Below, piece by piece: positions 34,428 to 44,080 of a stretch of 64,000 bases of DNA (position 1 is its first letter; each line of letters starts with the position of its first letter). The translations under genes were made by a program, and so were the position numbers. The stretch is from a virus. The DNA lies in the IMG/VR virus record IMGVR_UViG_3300033148_007360, positions 29,183 through 93,182 of that record; one strand, given 5' to 3'. The notes below the pieces were generated by a model, which ran no database searches, had not been told where the DNA came from, and saw only the letters and a program-made list of their open reading frames with translations.

Positions 34428-34449
34428 CTCGGTTTCCTCCTATTCCTGA

Positions 34450-35955
34450 TTAAAGAGTCCCGGTTATTTCGCTGAACTCAACTCCCTGCGCTGTAATTAT
34501 TGCTTTTATTTGTATCTTTTCCGCCGGTAGAGTCGGAATCAGGTAAAAGTATGCGATGAGTTGCGATTGATCCAAAGTAGCAGGCAAATTCACGCTGGTA
34601 TCGCATACGATGTTGTACGCATTCAACCCCCTCCGACTTTTTACATACCGGAAAATGGGTTCGGTCAGCCGTTCAAGTTTATCCATCGCTATTTCATCCA
34701 GGGGATCGTAGTGAACCTCCCTTGCCACCCTGGCTACACGACTCTCGATGTAGTCCAGCATCCTCCGCACACTTATTCTCGTCATCGGACTCGTGCCGTT
34801 TCGTAAAAGGGTTTTCTGGTGCAGGATATACAGGTCCCCTCCCTTCATCATTATAGGATTTACAGCATTATCGGTAGCATCGGAGCACATGTATCCAAGT
34901 TCGCCTGGAGTCGGAACGCAACGCACATCGGTAATCAAGGGGTACAGATTCCCGTTTGTTTTACCGGCGGCTGCGTACCACAACTCATTCTGCTCATCAT
35001 TCTTGGCGTGAACCGCAGCCACAGGCCCTGATGGTGGAATCCAAACACTAGTATTATTATAGGGGTCGTAGGTTTTAACCCACGGATAGAAAGCCGCTGC
35101 CCGGTCGGTGTTAATCTTTGAAGTCGGATTCTTGGATCCGCTCAGGGTGCCATTACTCCAATCCACCACCTGAGTCGGTGTTAAGTTGTCCGGGGGATCA
35201 AGTAACGCAATAACATCCCCGCGGCTCTCCGCAATAGAAACCATCTGGTTCCACACGTCCTTGTGTAACGCAGTGTTGTCCGGGCACAAGAGAAACCCGA
35301 TATCCGCGCTGCCCTGCGGCTCCAGAATTCTAAGACCTGTCTTGGTCGCTCCCGTGGAACCGATATAGTCACTAGGGGTAAGGCTGGAAGTTCCATCCGC
35401 TCCCCCGGACGGAGTAAGGGTCTGTGGCGCTGATACATCTCCACCTGAAGTTCCGTTGGTAGCGGTGATATAACTGGAATTCGAGACCTTTGTAGCCCAG
35501 TCTGCATCGGAATCTTTGTCCACCTCGTCATACTCTTCCACCATATAACCGTCCAACCAGACTTCCAGCCGTCTTTTGGACGACCCGGAGGATGCGTTCT
35601 TCATCTCCAGCCTTAGTTGCATGTTAGCCCAAGTTCCAGGGCTGCTTGCCGTGAAGGTAGGGCCGGTTCCCCCCGTAACGGAAGCTGTAACACTGGCCGA
35701 CGCTTCCGTTCCATCGGACACCCTGACAAACCTGACAATTGAACCCTGCGTCAAAAACGCTCTGGCAGCATGCCATGCATTACCGAGGGGAGGGCCCAAC
35801 TTTTCAATAAGGTCATTCACGTTACTCACCGAAATTATTGACCCCACCTCACCCTTGCGAGCGGCCCCGACTATACCTATACTCAAGCCACCAGGGCCGG
35901 TAAAATACTGGGATCTGTCCACCTCGAAAAATTCCGCTTGCGGGTAGTACGCCAT
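34450..35955 (-). CDS. Tail sheath protein, paralogue 1
   Basis: A 501-residue contractile sheath protein. Typical marks: GPGGLSIGIVGAARKGEVGS, LGPPLGNAWHAARAFLTQGS, FVRVSDGTEA at the N-terminus, LLDPPDNLTPTQVVDWSN and AAFYPWVKTYDPYNNTSVWI in the centre, and RISVRRMLDYIESRVARVA with the C-terminal RRGLNAYNIVCD and AYFYLIPTLPAEKIQIKAII. It contracts around the tube to drive DNA delivery. The ATG at 35955 follows AAGGAG. A second sheath gene is immediately upstream. Confidence 0.92.
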   Translation of the reverse strand: MAYYPQAEFFEVDRSQYFTGPGGLSIGIVGAARKGEVGSIISVSNVNDLIEKLGPPLGNAWHAARAFLTQGSIVRFVRVSDGTEASASVTASVTGGTGPTFTASSPGTWANMQLRLEMKNASSGSSKRRLEVWLDGYMVEEYDEVDKDSDADWATKVSNSSYITATNGTSGGDVSAPQTLTPSGGADGTSSLTPSDYIGSTGATKTGLRILEPQGSADIGFLLCPDNTALHKDVWNQMVSIAESRGDVIALLDPPDNLTPTQVVDWSNGTLSGSKNPTSKINTDRAAAFYPWVKTYDPYNNTSVWIPPSGPVAAVHAKNDEQNELWYAAAGKTNGNLYPLITDVRCVPTPGELGYMCSDATDNAVNPIMMKGGDLYILHQKTLLRNGTSPMTRISVRRMLDYIESRVARVAREVHYDPLDEIAMDKLERLTEPIFRYVKSRRGLNAYNIVCDTSVNLPATLDQSQLIAYFYLIPTLPAEKIQIKAIITAQGVEFSEITGTL

Positions 35956-35966
35956 CGCCTTACTCC

Positions 35967-37448
35967 TTACGCCGACTCAGTCAAAGTAGCTCCCTGCTCT
36001 TTGAGCACAAAGTTGAGCACAATGAACTCAGCCGACTTCGTTGGCTTGATATACAGATTTGCATGCATTTCATAGTTTGCTCTCACAGCAGGCGTGTTCA
36101 GCGTGCTGTCGCAGATGATGTTGTATTCCCGCACACCCCTGCGATTTGCGATATACCTCATCAGGGGATCCATACGCCCGACAAACTCGCCCCACGTCCC
36201 CTCGTCATTCGGGGCATGAACAAGCCGCTCTCCCACACTAAGAGCACCCTCTCGAATGTAAAGGAGAAGTCTCCTCACGTTAATCCGGTTGAGGGCCGAG
36301 TCGTGCTGGTACAGAGTAAACTGACCGTTTGCATGTACAGATGTCGGAGTCTTTATAATCGGATTGATTTTTACACTGATTAAATCGGACAGCTCGGCAG
36401 ACGTGAAATCCTGTCGTAAATCAGCCGCATAACCAGACATATCGCCCCTGACTTCACCGGCAGGAGCAAACCAGGGATATTCCACCGAGTCTACATAAGC
36501 ATAGTTTCCAGCCATGACCCCCACCGGCGGAACCCACGCATAAGACCCGAGAAAGTCATTGTAGGTTTTTACATAGGGGTAATACGTCGCAGCCCGTGAC
36601 GTGTCAATTCCACTGTATGCACTGTAATCACCCTGGCCTTTCACGTAATCCACCACTCCGCTTGCAGACAGGTTGTCCGGTGGAGTCAGGATGGCAACAC
36701 AATCTTCGCGAGCCTCGGCGATGTTCACAAGCGCATCCTGCACTGGCCTCGTCGGCCTCTCTGGGCAAGCTATTATATCAACATCAATGGAATTTGGATT
36801 AGCAAACGTCTGTAACCCCGTTGACGTCTGCCCCACAGTAGAACCTATGTAAACCCCGTCTGTTATTCCTGCTACACCGTCGGCACCTCCGGTAAGGGAA
36901 TACGATGCTACAACCGGATCCACTGTCCCGGCGACCACCTGGATGTAATTCGATTTACCGTTTATCGCTACAGTCGTTCCCGTCGTAGACGCTGCGCCCG
37001 TGTTGGAAAGATTGGAAAACGACTCGACCAAGTTGCCCAGATAGTAGACATCCACCCCGAACCCATAAGTACTCTCTACGACAGCGGCCTTGATATCGTT
37101 TCCCCAAGTTCCCTTGCTCACCGCTTCAACCGTAAGCCCGGAGAGACCACCCGAATCGGGAAAATTATAATTAGCATATTCCTGGGAGCCGTCCCCCACA
37201 CGTACAAACCACATGAGTTGACCTTTGCGTAAAAAACCACGAGCGCTGAGAAACGATGTTTCCACCCCGCTCTTGGGAGGCCCGAAGGTGTCATACCACT
37301 GTGATTCCGTGGTGATCAACTGCGGTGAATCGAACGGGCCTTTGGATGCGGTACCCACCATGCCGAAAACGGTCAACCTTGACCGGGTAAACGACACCGC
37401 CTGATCAATAACTCTCGTGTATATATCCGGGATCGTATAGGTTGTCAT
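35967..37448 (-). CDS. Tail sheath protein, paralogue 2
   Basis: A 493-residue sheath protein with the same domain order as its neighbour: AVSFTRSRLTVFGMVGTASK, TFGPPKSGVETSFLSARGFL, MWFVRVGDGSQEYANY, ILTPPDNLSASGVVDY, TSRAATYYPYVKTYNDFLG, RINVRRLLLYIREGALSVGE and a C-terminal RRGVREYNIICD and LYIKPTKSAEFIVLNFVLKE. Surface loops differ most. Two full-length sheath genes suggest a mixed or alternating sheath, or specialised rings. The ATG at 37448 follows AGGAGGAGATGA. Confidence 0.92.
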   Translation of the reverse strand: MTTYTIPDIYTRVIDQAVSFTRSRLTVFGMVGTASKGPFDSPQLITTESQWYDTFGPPKSGVETSFLSARGFLRKGQLMWFVRVGDGSQEYANYNFPDSGGLSGLTVEAVSKGTWGNDIKAAVVESTYGFGVDVYYLGNLVESFSNLSNTGAASTTGTTVAINGKSNYIQVVAGTVDPVVASYSLTGGADGVAGITDGVYIGSTVGQTSTGLQTFANPNSIDVDIIACPERPTRPVQDALVNIAEAREDCVAILTPPDNLSASGVVDYVKGQGDYSAYSGIDTSRAATYYPYVKTYNDFLGSYAWVPPVGVMAGNYAYVDSVEYPWFAPAGEVRGDMSGYAADLRQDFTSAELSDLISVKINPIIKTPTSVHANGQFTLYQHDSALNRINVRRLLLYIREGALSVGERLVHAPNDEGTWGEFVGRMDPLMRYIANRRGVREYNIICDSTLNTPAVRANYEMHANLYIKPTKSAEFIVLNFVLKEQGATLTESA

Positions 37449-37464
37449 TCCTTCATCTCCTCCT

Positions 37465-38610
37465 CTACGTGGTTGTTAACTCCGATAAAGTTCCACCCGA
37501 CTCCATGCCTATAATGCGCGATTTAAGCGTCTTTACTCTCGGCACTGTATCCGTCGGGAAGTGCCAGAAAAACCCTTCCACACGCAGGGTCGCCGTCATT
37601 GATAATGTCCTGTCCTTGTCTTCGCCCGGAGTCATATCGGACGTATCCTCCAAACCTTCCAGGAAATATGGAATCCACTTGTTGCCGACTTTGCTTACAC
37701 CGGTATCAATGAGGCGAAACATGACACCTGCAGCCAACCGCTGCTGCAACTTCGCCAACCAGATATTCATCTCATCCTTTTGCCGCAAAGTCCAGAAGTT
37801 AACCCTGTATGTCAAGTCATAAGCCGGCGGGAAGGGATACTTGTAAACCCCATCCGAGTCCTTAGACAGGTATATATAACCACTCATATTATACCTGTCT
37901 GGAGCAAGGTCAACTCCAATCCGCTGAACAGATATTCTGGGAGGCCTCAACGGATCTACATCCGAGTGCCCAGGTCTTGAATAAACCCACCCTACCCCCC
38001 GCCTGGGAGATACCCACGTAAGCGACGTATCCGACAAGAGCGGCACAAAATCAGAATTCAACCACGCCAGAACGTCGCTGTCATAGGTATCTACAGTAAC
38101 AATATCCGTACCTGAAACCGATTGCTCACGAGCATACAGGGACAACGAAAACGCAGTTTTTATAGTAGTGTCTTTAACCCTGGCCTCTACCCACACAGCC
38201 GCTCCGGGAATCGAATCATTAAAAGCGAGATATATTCCGGTATTCTCCGCCGGGAGAAATTCGGCGTCCAGTTCCAACGGAACTTCCGATCCCACTTGAT
38301 TGCCGCTGTTGTCGAGAAACCGATAAATAACCTCTCTACCTGCATATGAAGAACCAAAAGTAAAAGAAAAGGCCTTTTCTCTAACACTTTTTACGATAAA
38401 CCACTCGTCCGCATCACCGGTACGCCAGGCAATCCAGTAAGCTGTAGACGGCATGTCTTCATAAACAGCATAGATACCGGAACCTATTTCAAGAACGGAA
38501 CCTCCCCACGAGCCTATAAGGTTCTCTGTTTTGTCCAGGAAGACCCGCTTCACGGATGCAAGTCCAGCCTTAGCCTCTCCGAATGTCGCTGTAAAACCCT
38601 GATAACTCAT
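37465..38610 (-). CDS. Tail completion/sheath stabiliser (gp15-like) with extra N-terminal domain
   Basis: A 381-residue protein upstream of the sheath genes. The C-terminal 170 residues (PPRISVQRIGVDLAPDRYN, PPAYDLTYRVNFWTL, EMNIWLAKLQQRLAAGVMFR) resemble T4 gp15-type tail terminators, which cap tube and sheath at the neck. The first 200 residues are a beta-rich addition (AFSFTFGSSYAGREVIYRFL, NTGIYLAFND) of unknown role, perhaps a decoration domain. Start ATG at 38610, one base after the upstream stop, with no independent RBS. Confidence 0.6.
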   Translation of the reverse strand: MSYQGFTATFGEAKAGLASVKRVFLDKTENLIGSWGGSVLEIGSGIYAVYEDMPSTAYWIAWRTGDADEWFIVKSVREKAFSFTFGSSYAGREVIYRFLDNSGNQVGSEVPLELDAEFLPAENTGIYLAFNDSIPGAAVWVEARVKDTTIKTAFSLSLYAREQSVSGTDIVTVDTYDSDVLAWLNSDFVPLLSDTSLTWVSPRRGVGWVYSRPGHSDVDPLRPPRISVQRIGVDLAPDRYNMSGYIYLSKDSDGVYKYPFPPAYDLTYRVNFWTLRQKDEMNIWLAKLQQRLAAGVMFRLIDTGVSKVGNKWIPYFLEGLEDTSDMTPGEDKDRTLSMTATLRVEGFFWHFPTDTVPRVKTLKSRIIGMESGGTLSELTTT

Positions 38611-38611
38611 C

Positions 38612-39712
38612 CTAGTAAATCACCAACTTTGGAATAAAGAACTTTTCTTCACCGGCAAACGTTAATAGATTATCACTCCCAGCATCATATTCCAATCCAA
38701 TCCAATTCGAGTTTCTTGCACTAGCGGATATTCTTGCTTCGTCTATTATTCCTTTTAAAAAATAAGAACCTCCTGCCGCCCTGCCTCCAATCCAAACATC
38801 TATTCCTGTTCCTCCCAGACTCCCAGAATATCCGTTATCGCTTCCCACCTCGTTCCCGTTTCTATATACTTTAAGTAAAGAACCATCGTAGGTTATTCCT
38901 ATTAATTGCCAACTATCCGCAACAATTCCTGCACCAGAAGTTGTGAATCCCCCGTTATGAGAACCATTGTCTCCAAGCCAAGCGTTAACTTCCCCGTCCG
39001 TTTTAACTCTCACGACATATCCATAATCACTTGATTCCCAATTATCTATTATCGTCTGTGTTGGATTACCTGTTAACTTAGGTTTAATCCATGCAAAAAC
39101 CGAAACTTCAGAAAGTTCATCCAAACTTGCATTGTCGCTCACGCTAATATGGTCATCAATCCCATCAAGGTCTAAAGCATTCCCTATTCGCCCGTCAACG
39201 GAATCGTCGGAAGTCATTGACCCGGCGCTTGTGCCGTCATTGCTATTGCTGGTGCTGTCCGACATCTGCGGAGCTGTGCCTGACGGGTCTTCCCCTAAGT
39301 GCCATACGCCCTTGAAATCGGAATCCCATACTTCAGGTCGGCTGCCCGAATCCTCGACATAAGCGGTGTTGTCCGGTTGAGTGTTGTCATAATACAGATA
39401 AATTACAGTATCAGTAGCTGAATCTATCACAAAGTCGCTTTTCGACACCCACAATACAGCCTCTTCGTTAACGGAATCCCACTTCTCCACTTCAACGTAT
39501 AATTGGGTTTGCCCGTCATTTTTTGTTATTGCTATCTTCTTGTAGTTGCCGCCTATTTCGTCAAAAACGGAAGTTACATCCTGATTGTTCTTGCCGACAG
39601 ACGACCCTAAAAATATCGGCAAAGGGAAATGGGTTAGGGGTGAAGATACATCAGTAGAATCAACTGTAATTTTTATGCGCCTTCCCCAATTACCGAGCCA
39701 AGACGAAGCCAT
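38612..39712 (-). CDS. DUF2341 plus LamG-like jelly-roll protein
   Basis: A 366-residue protein. Residues about 4-125 follow DUF2341-type proteins (GNWGRRIKITVDSTDV, FPLPIFLGSSVGKNNQDV, DTVIYLYYDNTQPDNTAY), and 135-345 a concanavalin/LamG jelly roll (FKGVWHLGEDPSGTAPQMSD, GNALDLDGIDDHISVSDN, SVFAWIKPKLTGN, SWQLIGITYDGSLLKVYRNG, GIIDEARISASARN). Such pairs occur on cell-surface and phage adhesion proteins and bind glycans. Base composition looks more AT-rich than the flanking tail genes, suggesting separate acquisition. The ATG at 39712 overlaps the upstream stop (TGATG). Confidence 0.8.
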   Translation of the reverse strand: MASSWLGNWGRRIKITVDSTDVSSPLTHFPLPIFLGSSVGKNNQDVTSVFDEIGGNYKKIAITKNDGQTQLYVEVEKWDSVNEEAVLWVSKSDFVIDSATDTVIYLYYDNTQPDNTAYVEDSGSRPEVWDSDFKGVWHLGEDPSGTAPQMSDSTSNSNDGTSAGSMTSDDSVDGRIGNALDLDGIDDHISVSDNASLDELSEVSVFAWIKPKLTGNPTQTIIDNWESSDYGYVVRVKTDGEVNAWLGDNGSHNGGFTTSGAGIVADSWQLIGITYDGSLLKVYRNGNEVGSDNGYSGSLGGTGIDVWIGGRAAGGSYFLKGIIDEARISASARNSNWIGLEYDAGSDNLLTFAGEEKFFIPKLVIY

Positions 39713-42405
39713 CACAAGAACCCCAACGTTACTATTAACCCTTCAGGCGGTGTAGTCTGTACTGCATCAATATCTATCCTGAGCACATCGTTTTCAGCTA
39801 CGTCATCATTGTTGGTGTCAATTACATAGGATGTAGCCGCGGTATCGCTACCCGTCTCCCCGGAATCTATCTGTAATGTGGTAGACAACATATCAACAGC
39901 TTTTGTTACGTTATGTATTTGTATCTCCAACGTGCCAGTAGTGCCCGCAGTTATCACTTCCGCATGGCAATAGTTCAGGTTTTTCCCGTCAAGTACTTCG
40001 CCGATATGAAAGTAAAACTTGCCGTCACCGGTGCTGACGGGTGACGTCCACTCGAAGGGCACCAACTGGACTTCCCGCTTGAGCACATTATCATGCTGAG
40101 CGCTTGTTAAATGGTAATATTCCCCGGAAGTGCCGCCCTGTAAATTGGCCAGGTCGTCATGGTCGGTTACAACCACGCCTGTATATTCAATTTCAAATGC
40201 ACTTTCCGTTACATCAAACGAACTTGCACCCTCTTCAATTATAACCCGCCCGACCAGCATGCCGAAATGTGATAGAAAATCCGGCGGCGTGGGCACCGTT
40301 GCGGCCTTGGCATTGGCTATTTTATTATAGTCGCCTTGCCCGAACTGTACATGTAAATTACCGGCATAATCCACATAAACCCAATGAACTCCATAATTAT
40401 TATTGCCCAAATCGGCCAGCGTCCCGCTATCATCGTCATACTTCGTGTTGTCTATCTGCGTTTGAGCCGGTAGGGAGGTATGCCCGCCGTTCCCATCGCG
40501 GTACCAATAGTAGAAAGAATCGCCGGAACTGGTGTCAATCGCACCAAGGACCCTGCGGATAAGCCCGAACCATACAACACCCTCGGTAACAGAAATATTC
40601 CGGGTTCCGGTTTCGCCTAAGATTAAACCGTTTGCTCTCTCGAATCCTTTAACTTCTGCGAATCTCTGCATTTGATGAGAAAGAGCATCAATCAGACCCT
40701 CCTGCGCTTCCAGAATCTGTAAAATGGTTCCTATGCGATAAACCTTTCCGAGAAGAATCTGTGAATAATTGTTGATATCCGTAAGCGTATTTGTCGTTTG
40801 TATTACAGGCGACCCGCCGTTGTAATCCACATAGATGTAATTCATTGCGTTGTCTGTAAGGATAACGTTTGTATCTTCCGAGAATGAAAAAAAGACGGTT
40901 TTCCCAGTGTGGATGTCGGTTTCCTTTATTATACCCTCGCCAGCACCTACCGTAACCGTCCCATCGCCGTTATCTGATATTAAATTCTTGGTTATAATCG
41001 CGGAATGCTGCGCTACGTCAATATAATCCCTTAATGTTTTATACGAGAGCGGTTCGGGGGGGTCGTCCATCTGCGCCAATTCCGGCAAGTAGCTTATGTT
41101 GCTTGCAGAACCGTAGTTTACATCCCCGGTTTCACCGCCGTCCGTTGTGTCGTTATTCCCGAATACAACACCGTCAACGTATTGATTTAATTCAATCCCG
41201 TATACTGGCTTGTTTGCCTCTGTACCCTTACGTACAATATTCCCCGTCAATCTGACATTGGTAACAAGTTTCCCGGAAGAACCATAAATACCTATATTTG
41301 AATGTGACCGTCCAACCTGATTATTGCTGTGAGCGGTATTATCCTCCAACCATATGTTGTCGTTGGAACCTCCAACATATATACCTGCTTGTTCATTATA
41401 CGTACACTCATTGTTTTTTATCTTTATGTTCTTCGCTTTAAGCTCAACCTTTATCCCTATAAGGTTCCCTTTACAGATATTATTCTCACAAATAACATCA
41501 GTTATCTCGCCTACTCCACCCAGTGCACTTATCCCAATTCCCTCATCTCCGCACCCGACAACGGTATTACCGAAAATATTTATATGACTGACAACCGATC
41601 CTTGCGCCCATGCAAAAATTCCTTCGTCTCCACAGTTATAACCGAAATTGTTCTCTACATGTACATGCTTGGTTTCCGCCTCATATGAATGAACAAGAAC
41701 AACTCTACTAATAGCAGAGGAAAGATTAATGCCGTAATTCTTGATTACATTAACAAAAGACGAATCTGATATCAAAATTCCGCCATCACGTGAATCAACA
41801 AACCAATTGTTGGAGAAATCACCGTATTGAGACGAAATAAATTGTATGCACGGCCCTTGTAATACCCCTGCTAGGGTTTCAGCGTTGGTGACATATATGT
41901 TGTTTACTTTAACATAGGAGCAATTGTCGAGTTTAATATAATCGTAACCTGTACCGGCGTTAAGGTCGTATGAACCGTCAATCTTCAAATCCCTTACGGC
42001 TATACTGGAATTCCCGCCGGTGGGGTCATCGTTGCTTATCAAAGTGAAAGAACTAGCGCCTTCTGCAATTTTAAGAACGGTATTCCACCCCATGCCAAGA
42101 AGCATAAAAGATGACGGTATCGTAATACCGGAAGAAAAACTGAACAAACCTTCAGCCAGCAAAATCCGTCCTGGCCCGCTAAATGAATCTATAGCAGCCT
42201 GTATTTCAACCTGATCGTCAACGCCATCGCAAACATAATCGGCAATTTTCTTTACATGTTCAGATGAATTGGATGCGGCTACCACTATATCAGGAGCCAC
42301 AATATCCGAGGGCTTGGCATATTGAGGATGGTCATCATCCAGTAATCCTCCGAGATCACCATGATCCGTTATAATATACCTTGCATCATAACCGCCACGT
42401 GTCAT
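39712..42405 (-). CDS. Tail or head fibre with parallel beta-helix domain
   Basis: An 897-residue adhesin. The N-terminus has the phage-fibre signature DHGDLGGLLDDDHPQY, and a related HDDLANLQGGTSGEYYHLT segment appears near 780. Residues about 50-440 form a pectate-lyase-3-type beta-helix: YVCDGVDDQVEIQAAIDSF, then turns with repeated N-N-x-(V/I/C) strings such as VENNFGYNCGDEGIF, IFGNTVVGCGDEGIG and ENNICKGNLIGIKV. The C-terminal half is a shaft plus a jelly-roll-like tip (EITLD-type strands near the end). ATGA overlap with the neck gene upstream. Being next to the LamG gene, it may form a neck- or collar-attached fibre. Confidence 0.8.
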   Translation of the reverse strand: MTRGGYDARYIITDHGDLGGLLDDDHPQYAKPSDIVAPDIVVAASNSSEHVKKIADYVCDGVDDQVEIQAAIDSFSGPGRILLAEGLFSFSSGITIPSSFMLLGMGWNTVLKIAEGASSFTLISNDDPTGGNSSIAVRDLKIDGSYDLNAGTGYDYIKLDNCSYVKVNNIYVTNAETLAGVLQGPCIQFISSQYGDFSNNWFVDSRDGGILISDSSFVNVIKNYGINLSSAISRVVLVHSYEAETKHVHVENNFGYNCGDEGIFAWAQGSVVSHINIFGNTVVGCGDEGIGISALGGVGEITDVICENNICKGNLIGIKVELKAKNIKIKNNECTYNEQAGIYVGGSNDNIWLEDNTAHSNNQVGRSHSNIGIYGSSGKLVTNVRLTGNIVRKGTEANKPVYGIELNQYVDGVVFGNNDTTDGGETGDVNYGSASNISYLPELAQMDDPPEPLSYKTLRDYIDVAQHSAIITKNLISDNGDGTVTVGAGEGIIKETDIHTGKTVFFSFSEDTNVILTDNAMNYIYVDYNGGSPVIQTTNTLTDINNYSQILLGKVYRIGTILQILEAQEGLIDALSHQMQRFAEVKGFERANGLILGETGTRNISVTEGVVWFGLIRRVLGAIDTSSGDSFYYWYRDGNGGHTSLPAQTQIDNTKYDDDSGTLADLGNNNYGVHWVYVDYAGNLHVQFGQGDYNKIANAKAATVPTPPDFLSHFGMLVGRVIIEEGASSFDVTESAFEIEYTGVVVTDHDDLANLQGGTSGEYYHLTSAQHDNVLKREVQLVPFEWTSPVSTGDGKFYFHIGEVLDGKNLNYCHAEVITAGTTGTLEIQIHNVTKAVDMLSTTLQIDSGETGSDTAATSYVIDTNNDDVAENDVLRIDIDAVQTTPPEGLIVTLGFL

Positions 42406-42878
42406 CTCATTCTACCCTTAACTTTTCCAGCATGTTTCTTGATAAACTCTCCGGTGTTATCCATCATCCCGCGAAGGACAAAATACCATAATGGAACCGC
42501 TCCCTTTACCGGATGTGAAATTATATGCTGAAGTTCACTCCTGCTGATATCATACTCAAACGCACGTGCTATTTTCCACATTTCGTCACCGGTTCTGCGC
42601 TCAATCGCCTTTTGATCTACTCCAAAATACAACCTGCCTCTCCTCTCCATAATCCCGACCGACCGGAGATACAGCATAATCACCATTGGTTCGATAAGAG
42701 GAGTGCCGGTCTCTGGCAGTTCGTAAGCTCCAAGTTGACGTATCCTGCGTAGGGCGTCTTCCCGTCCGAGAAAAGCCGATGGATAAACTATATCCTCCTT
42801 AGCCCAATCAGCTTCGTTCAAGAAGAACTTTTTCGCCCTTTCACCGAAAAACTCCCCTCTCAACTTCAACTTAGCCAC
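42402..42878 (-). CDS. Neck/tail connector protein
   Basis: A 158-residue basic protein in the neck cluster. The start is GTG at 42878, overlapping the previous gene's stop by eight bases with GGAGA upstream; a longer frame to 42938 lacks an RBS. It has a charged N-terminus (KLKLRGEFFGERAKKFF), central helices (REDALRRIRQLGAYELPETG, PMVIMLYLRSVGIMERRGRL) and a C-terminal helix with GMMDNTGEFIKKHAGK. The final segment resembles HK97 gp10-type tail completion proteins. Role inferred from position between neck and tail genes. Confidence 0.6.
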   Translation of the reverse strand: MAKLKLRGEFFGERAKKFFLNEADWAKEDIVYPSAFLGREDALRRIRQLGAYELPETGTPLIEPMVIMLYLRSVGIMERRGRLYFGVDQKAIERRTGDEMWKIARAFEYDISRSELQHIISHPVKGAVPLWYFVLRGMMDNTGEFIKKHAGKVKGRMR

Positions 42879-43338
42879 GCTCGCTCTCCGTACTCGCCAG
42901 AAAATCCCGAGTCCATGTCGCCCTGCACTCCCAAACAAGAAAGTTATTGTCCCCGATTAAATACGCACCGCCGGCCACAGTTAATATCTCCCACTCCAAC
43001 CCTTCAAATAAAATCCTATCGCCAATCATCGGCACAAATGGATTCGGAAGAGCTTCTAAAACCGCTTTTTCCATCGTTGCCTTACCAACTCTCATCGAAT
43101 CCAGACCATACGCTTCCATAAAGTCCCTGTCGTCATCCACCTTGAACAAAAACGGGAGAAGAATAGCCGGGTCATACCGTCTGCTGGATGTTGCCTCCCC
43201 ATATATATTGACCGATTGATCATCCACTACCCTGTAATACCTGTATTTAGGGTAATTATATTCAGCGAATAACTTCCTTCGAGCCTTCATATAATCGAAG
43301 ATCTTGGGATTCCTTACTATGGTTTCGCCTATTGCCAT
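42871..43338 (-). CDS. Neck protein (gp14-like position)
   Basis: A 155-residue protein with MAIGETIVRNPKIFDYMKAR, a strand pair (YRYYRVVDDQSVNIYGEA), then PMIGDRILFEGLEWEILTVA and DNNFLVWECRATWTRDFL. The P-x-I-G-D-R-I-x-F-x-G-x-E-(W/Y)-x-I pattern is common in head-completion or stopper proteins that seal the connector after packaging. The start ATG at 43338 begins one base after the previous stop. Confidence 0.6.
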   Translation of the reverse strand: MAIGETIVRNPKIFDYMKARRKLFAEYNYPKYRYYRVVDDQSVNIYGEATSSRRYDPAILLPFLFKVDDDRDFMEAYGLDSMRVGKATMEKAVLEALPNPFVPMIGDRILFEGLEWEILTVAGGAYLIGDNNFLVWECRATWTRDFLASTESERG

Positions 43339-43339
43339 A

Positions 43340-44062
43340 CTACACCCGAACCGGTGGAACACGAGAGGGATACCTCTTCAGAAGTTCCTCCCTGAGATTT
43401 TCCAATTCACTCTTGGCTTCACTCTTGAGATCGTCGCCGTTGAGGCTGAAATCGCCGTCATTTCCGGGTACTGTGCTGAATGTACCCCGAATCTGGCCCA
43501 GTATATTCTTGGCAAAAGCCAACGAAAGCCTCTTTATCAAATCATGTGCACGAACAGGTACGTCCTCCAGCCCGACTTCCGGTATATATTCATAGACAAG
43601 CGTACCCCCATCAGTTGACGGAGGATTGACATATAACGCTCCCGTCATTTCGTTAAATTCCCACTTGTAATCCTCGCCGAAAACTCTCCTGGACTCCTCT
43701 ATATACATTCTGTTAAGAAGAAAATCTCCTATATTGGCCGAATAGGGATACTGGTACATCATCCCCGTATCGGAATACAGAAATACACCGCTGTTGTCCC
43801 TTATCTCATCAGACCTCATTACATTCACAACCCCAAGCCCTATCTTATCCCGCTCAAGCTGATACACCTGCTTGCCCGGCACCAATGTTACCTCCTCTTG
43901 TTTCACCGGAGCCACAAACGTGACCCATAACCTCAGGGCTTCGTATATAGCATCGTCAAGTTGCTCGTCCGACAACTCGACAGAAAGGGGAGGCTCCCCC
44001 AACTGTCTTTTAATCCAGGCACGCAGGTAGGGATAACTAAGTTCCTGATAGTCAATAGCCAC
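43340..44062 (-). CDS. Neck/head-to-tail adaptor protein (gp13-like)
   Basis: A 240-residue protein with the order of T4 gp13-type neck proteins: an N-terminal helical adaptor (YLRAWIKRQLGEPPLSVELS, DDAIYEALRLWVTF), QVYQLERDKIGLGVVNVMRS, then DFLLNRMYIEESRRVFGEDY, KWEFNEMTGALYVNPPS and YEYIPE. The N-terminal adaptor probably docks on the portal. The start is GTG at 44062, nine nt after GGAGG; a longer frame to 44146 would run through the terminator hairpin and is rejected. Confidence 0.75.
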   Translation of the reverse strand: MAIDYQELSYPYLRAWIKRQLGEPPLSVELSDEQLDDAIYEALRLWVTFVAPVKQEEVTLVPGKQVYQLERDKIGLGVVNVMRSDEIRDNSGVFLYSDTGMMYQYPYSANIGDFLLNRMYIEESRRVFGEDYKWEFNEMTGALYVNPPSTDGGTLVYEYIPEVGLEDVPVRAHDLIKRLSLAFAKNILGQIRGTFSTVPGNDGDFSLNGDDLKSEAKSELENLREELLKRYPSRVPPVRV

Positions 44063-44080
44063 GAACAGTAACCTCCAGTA

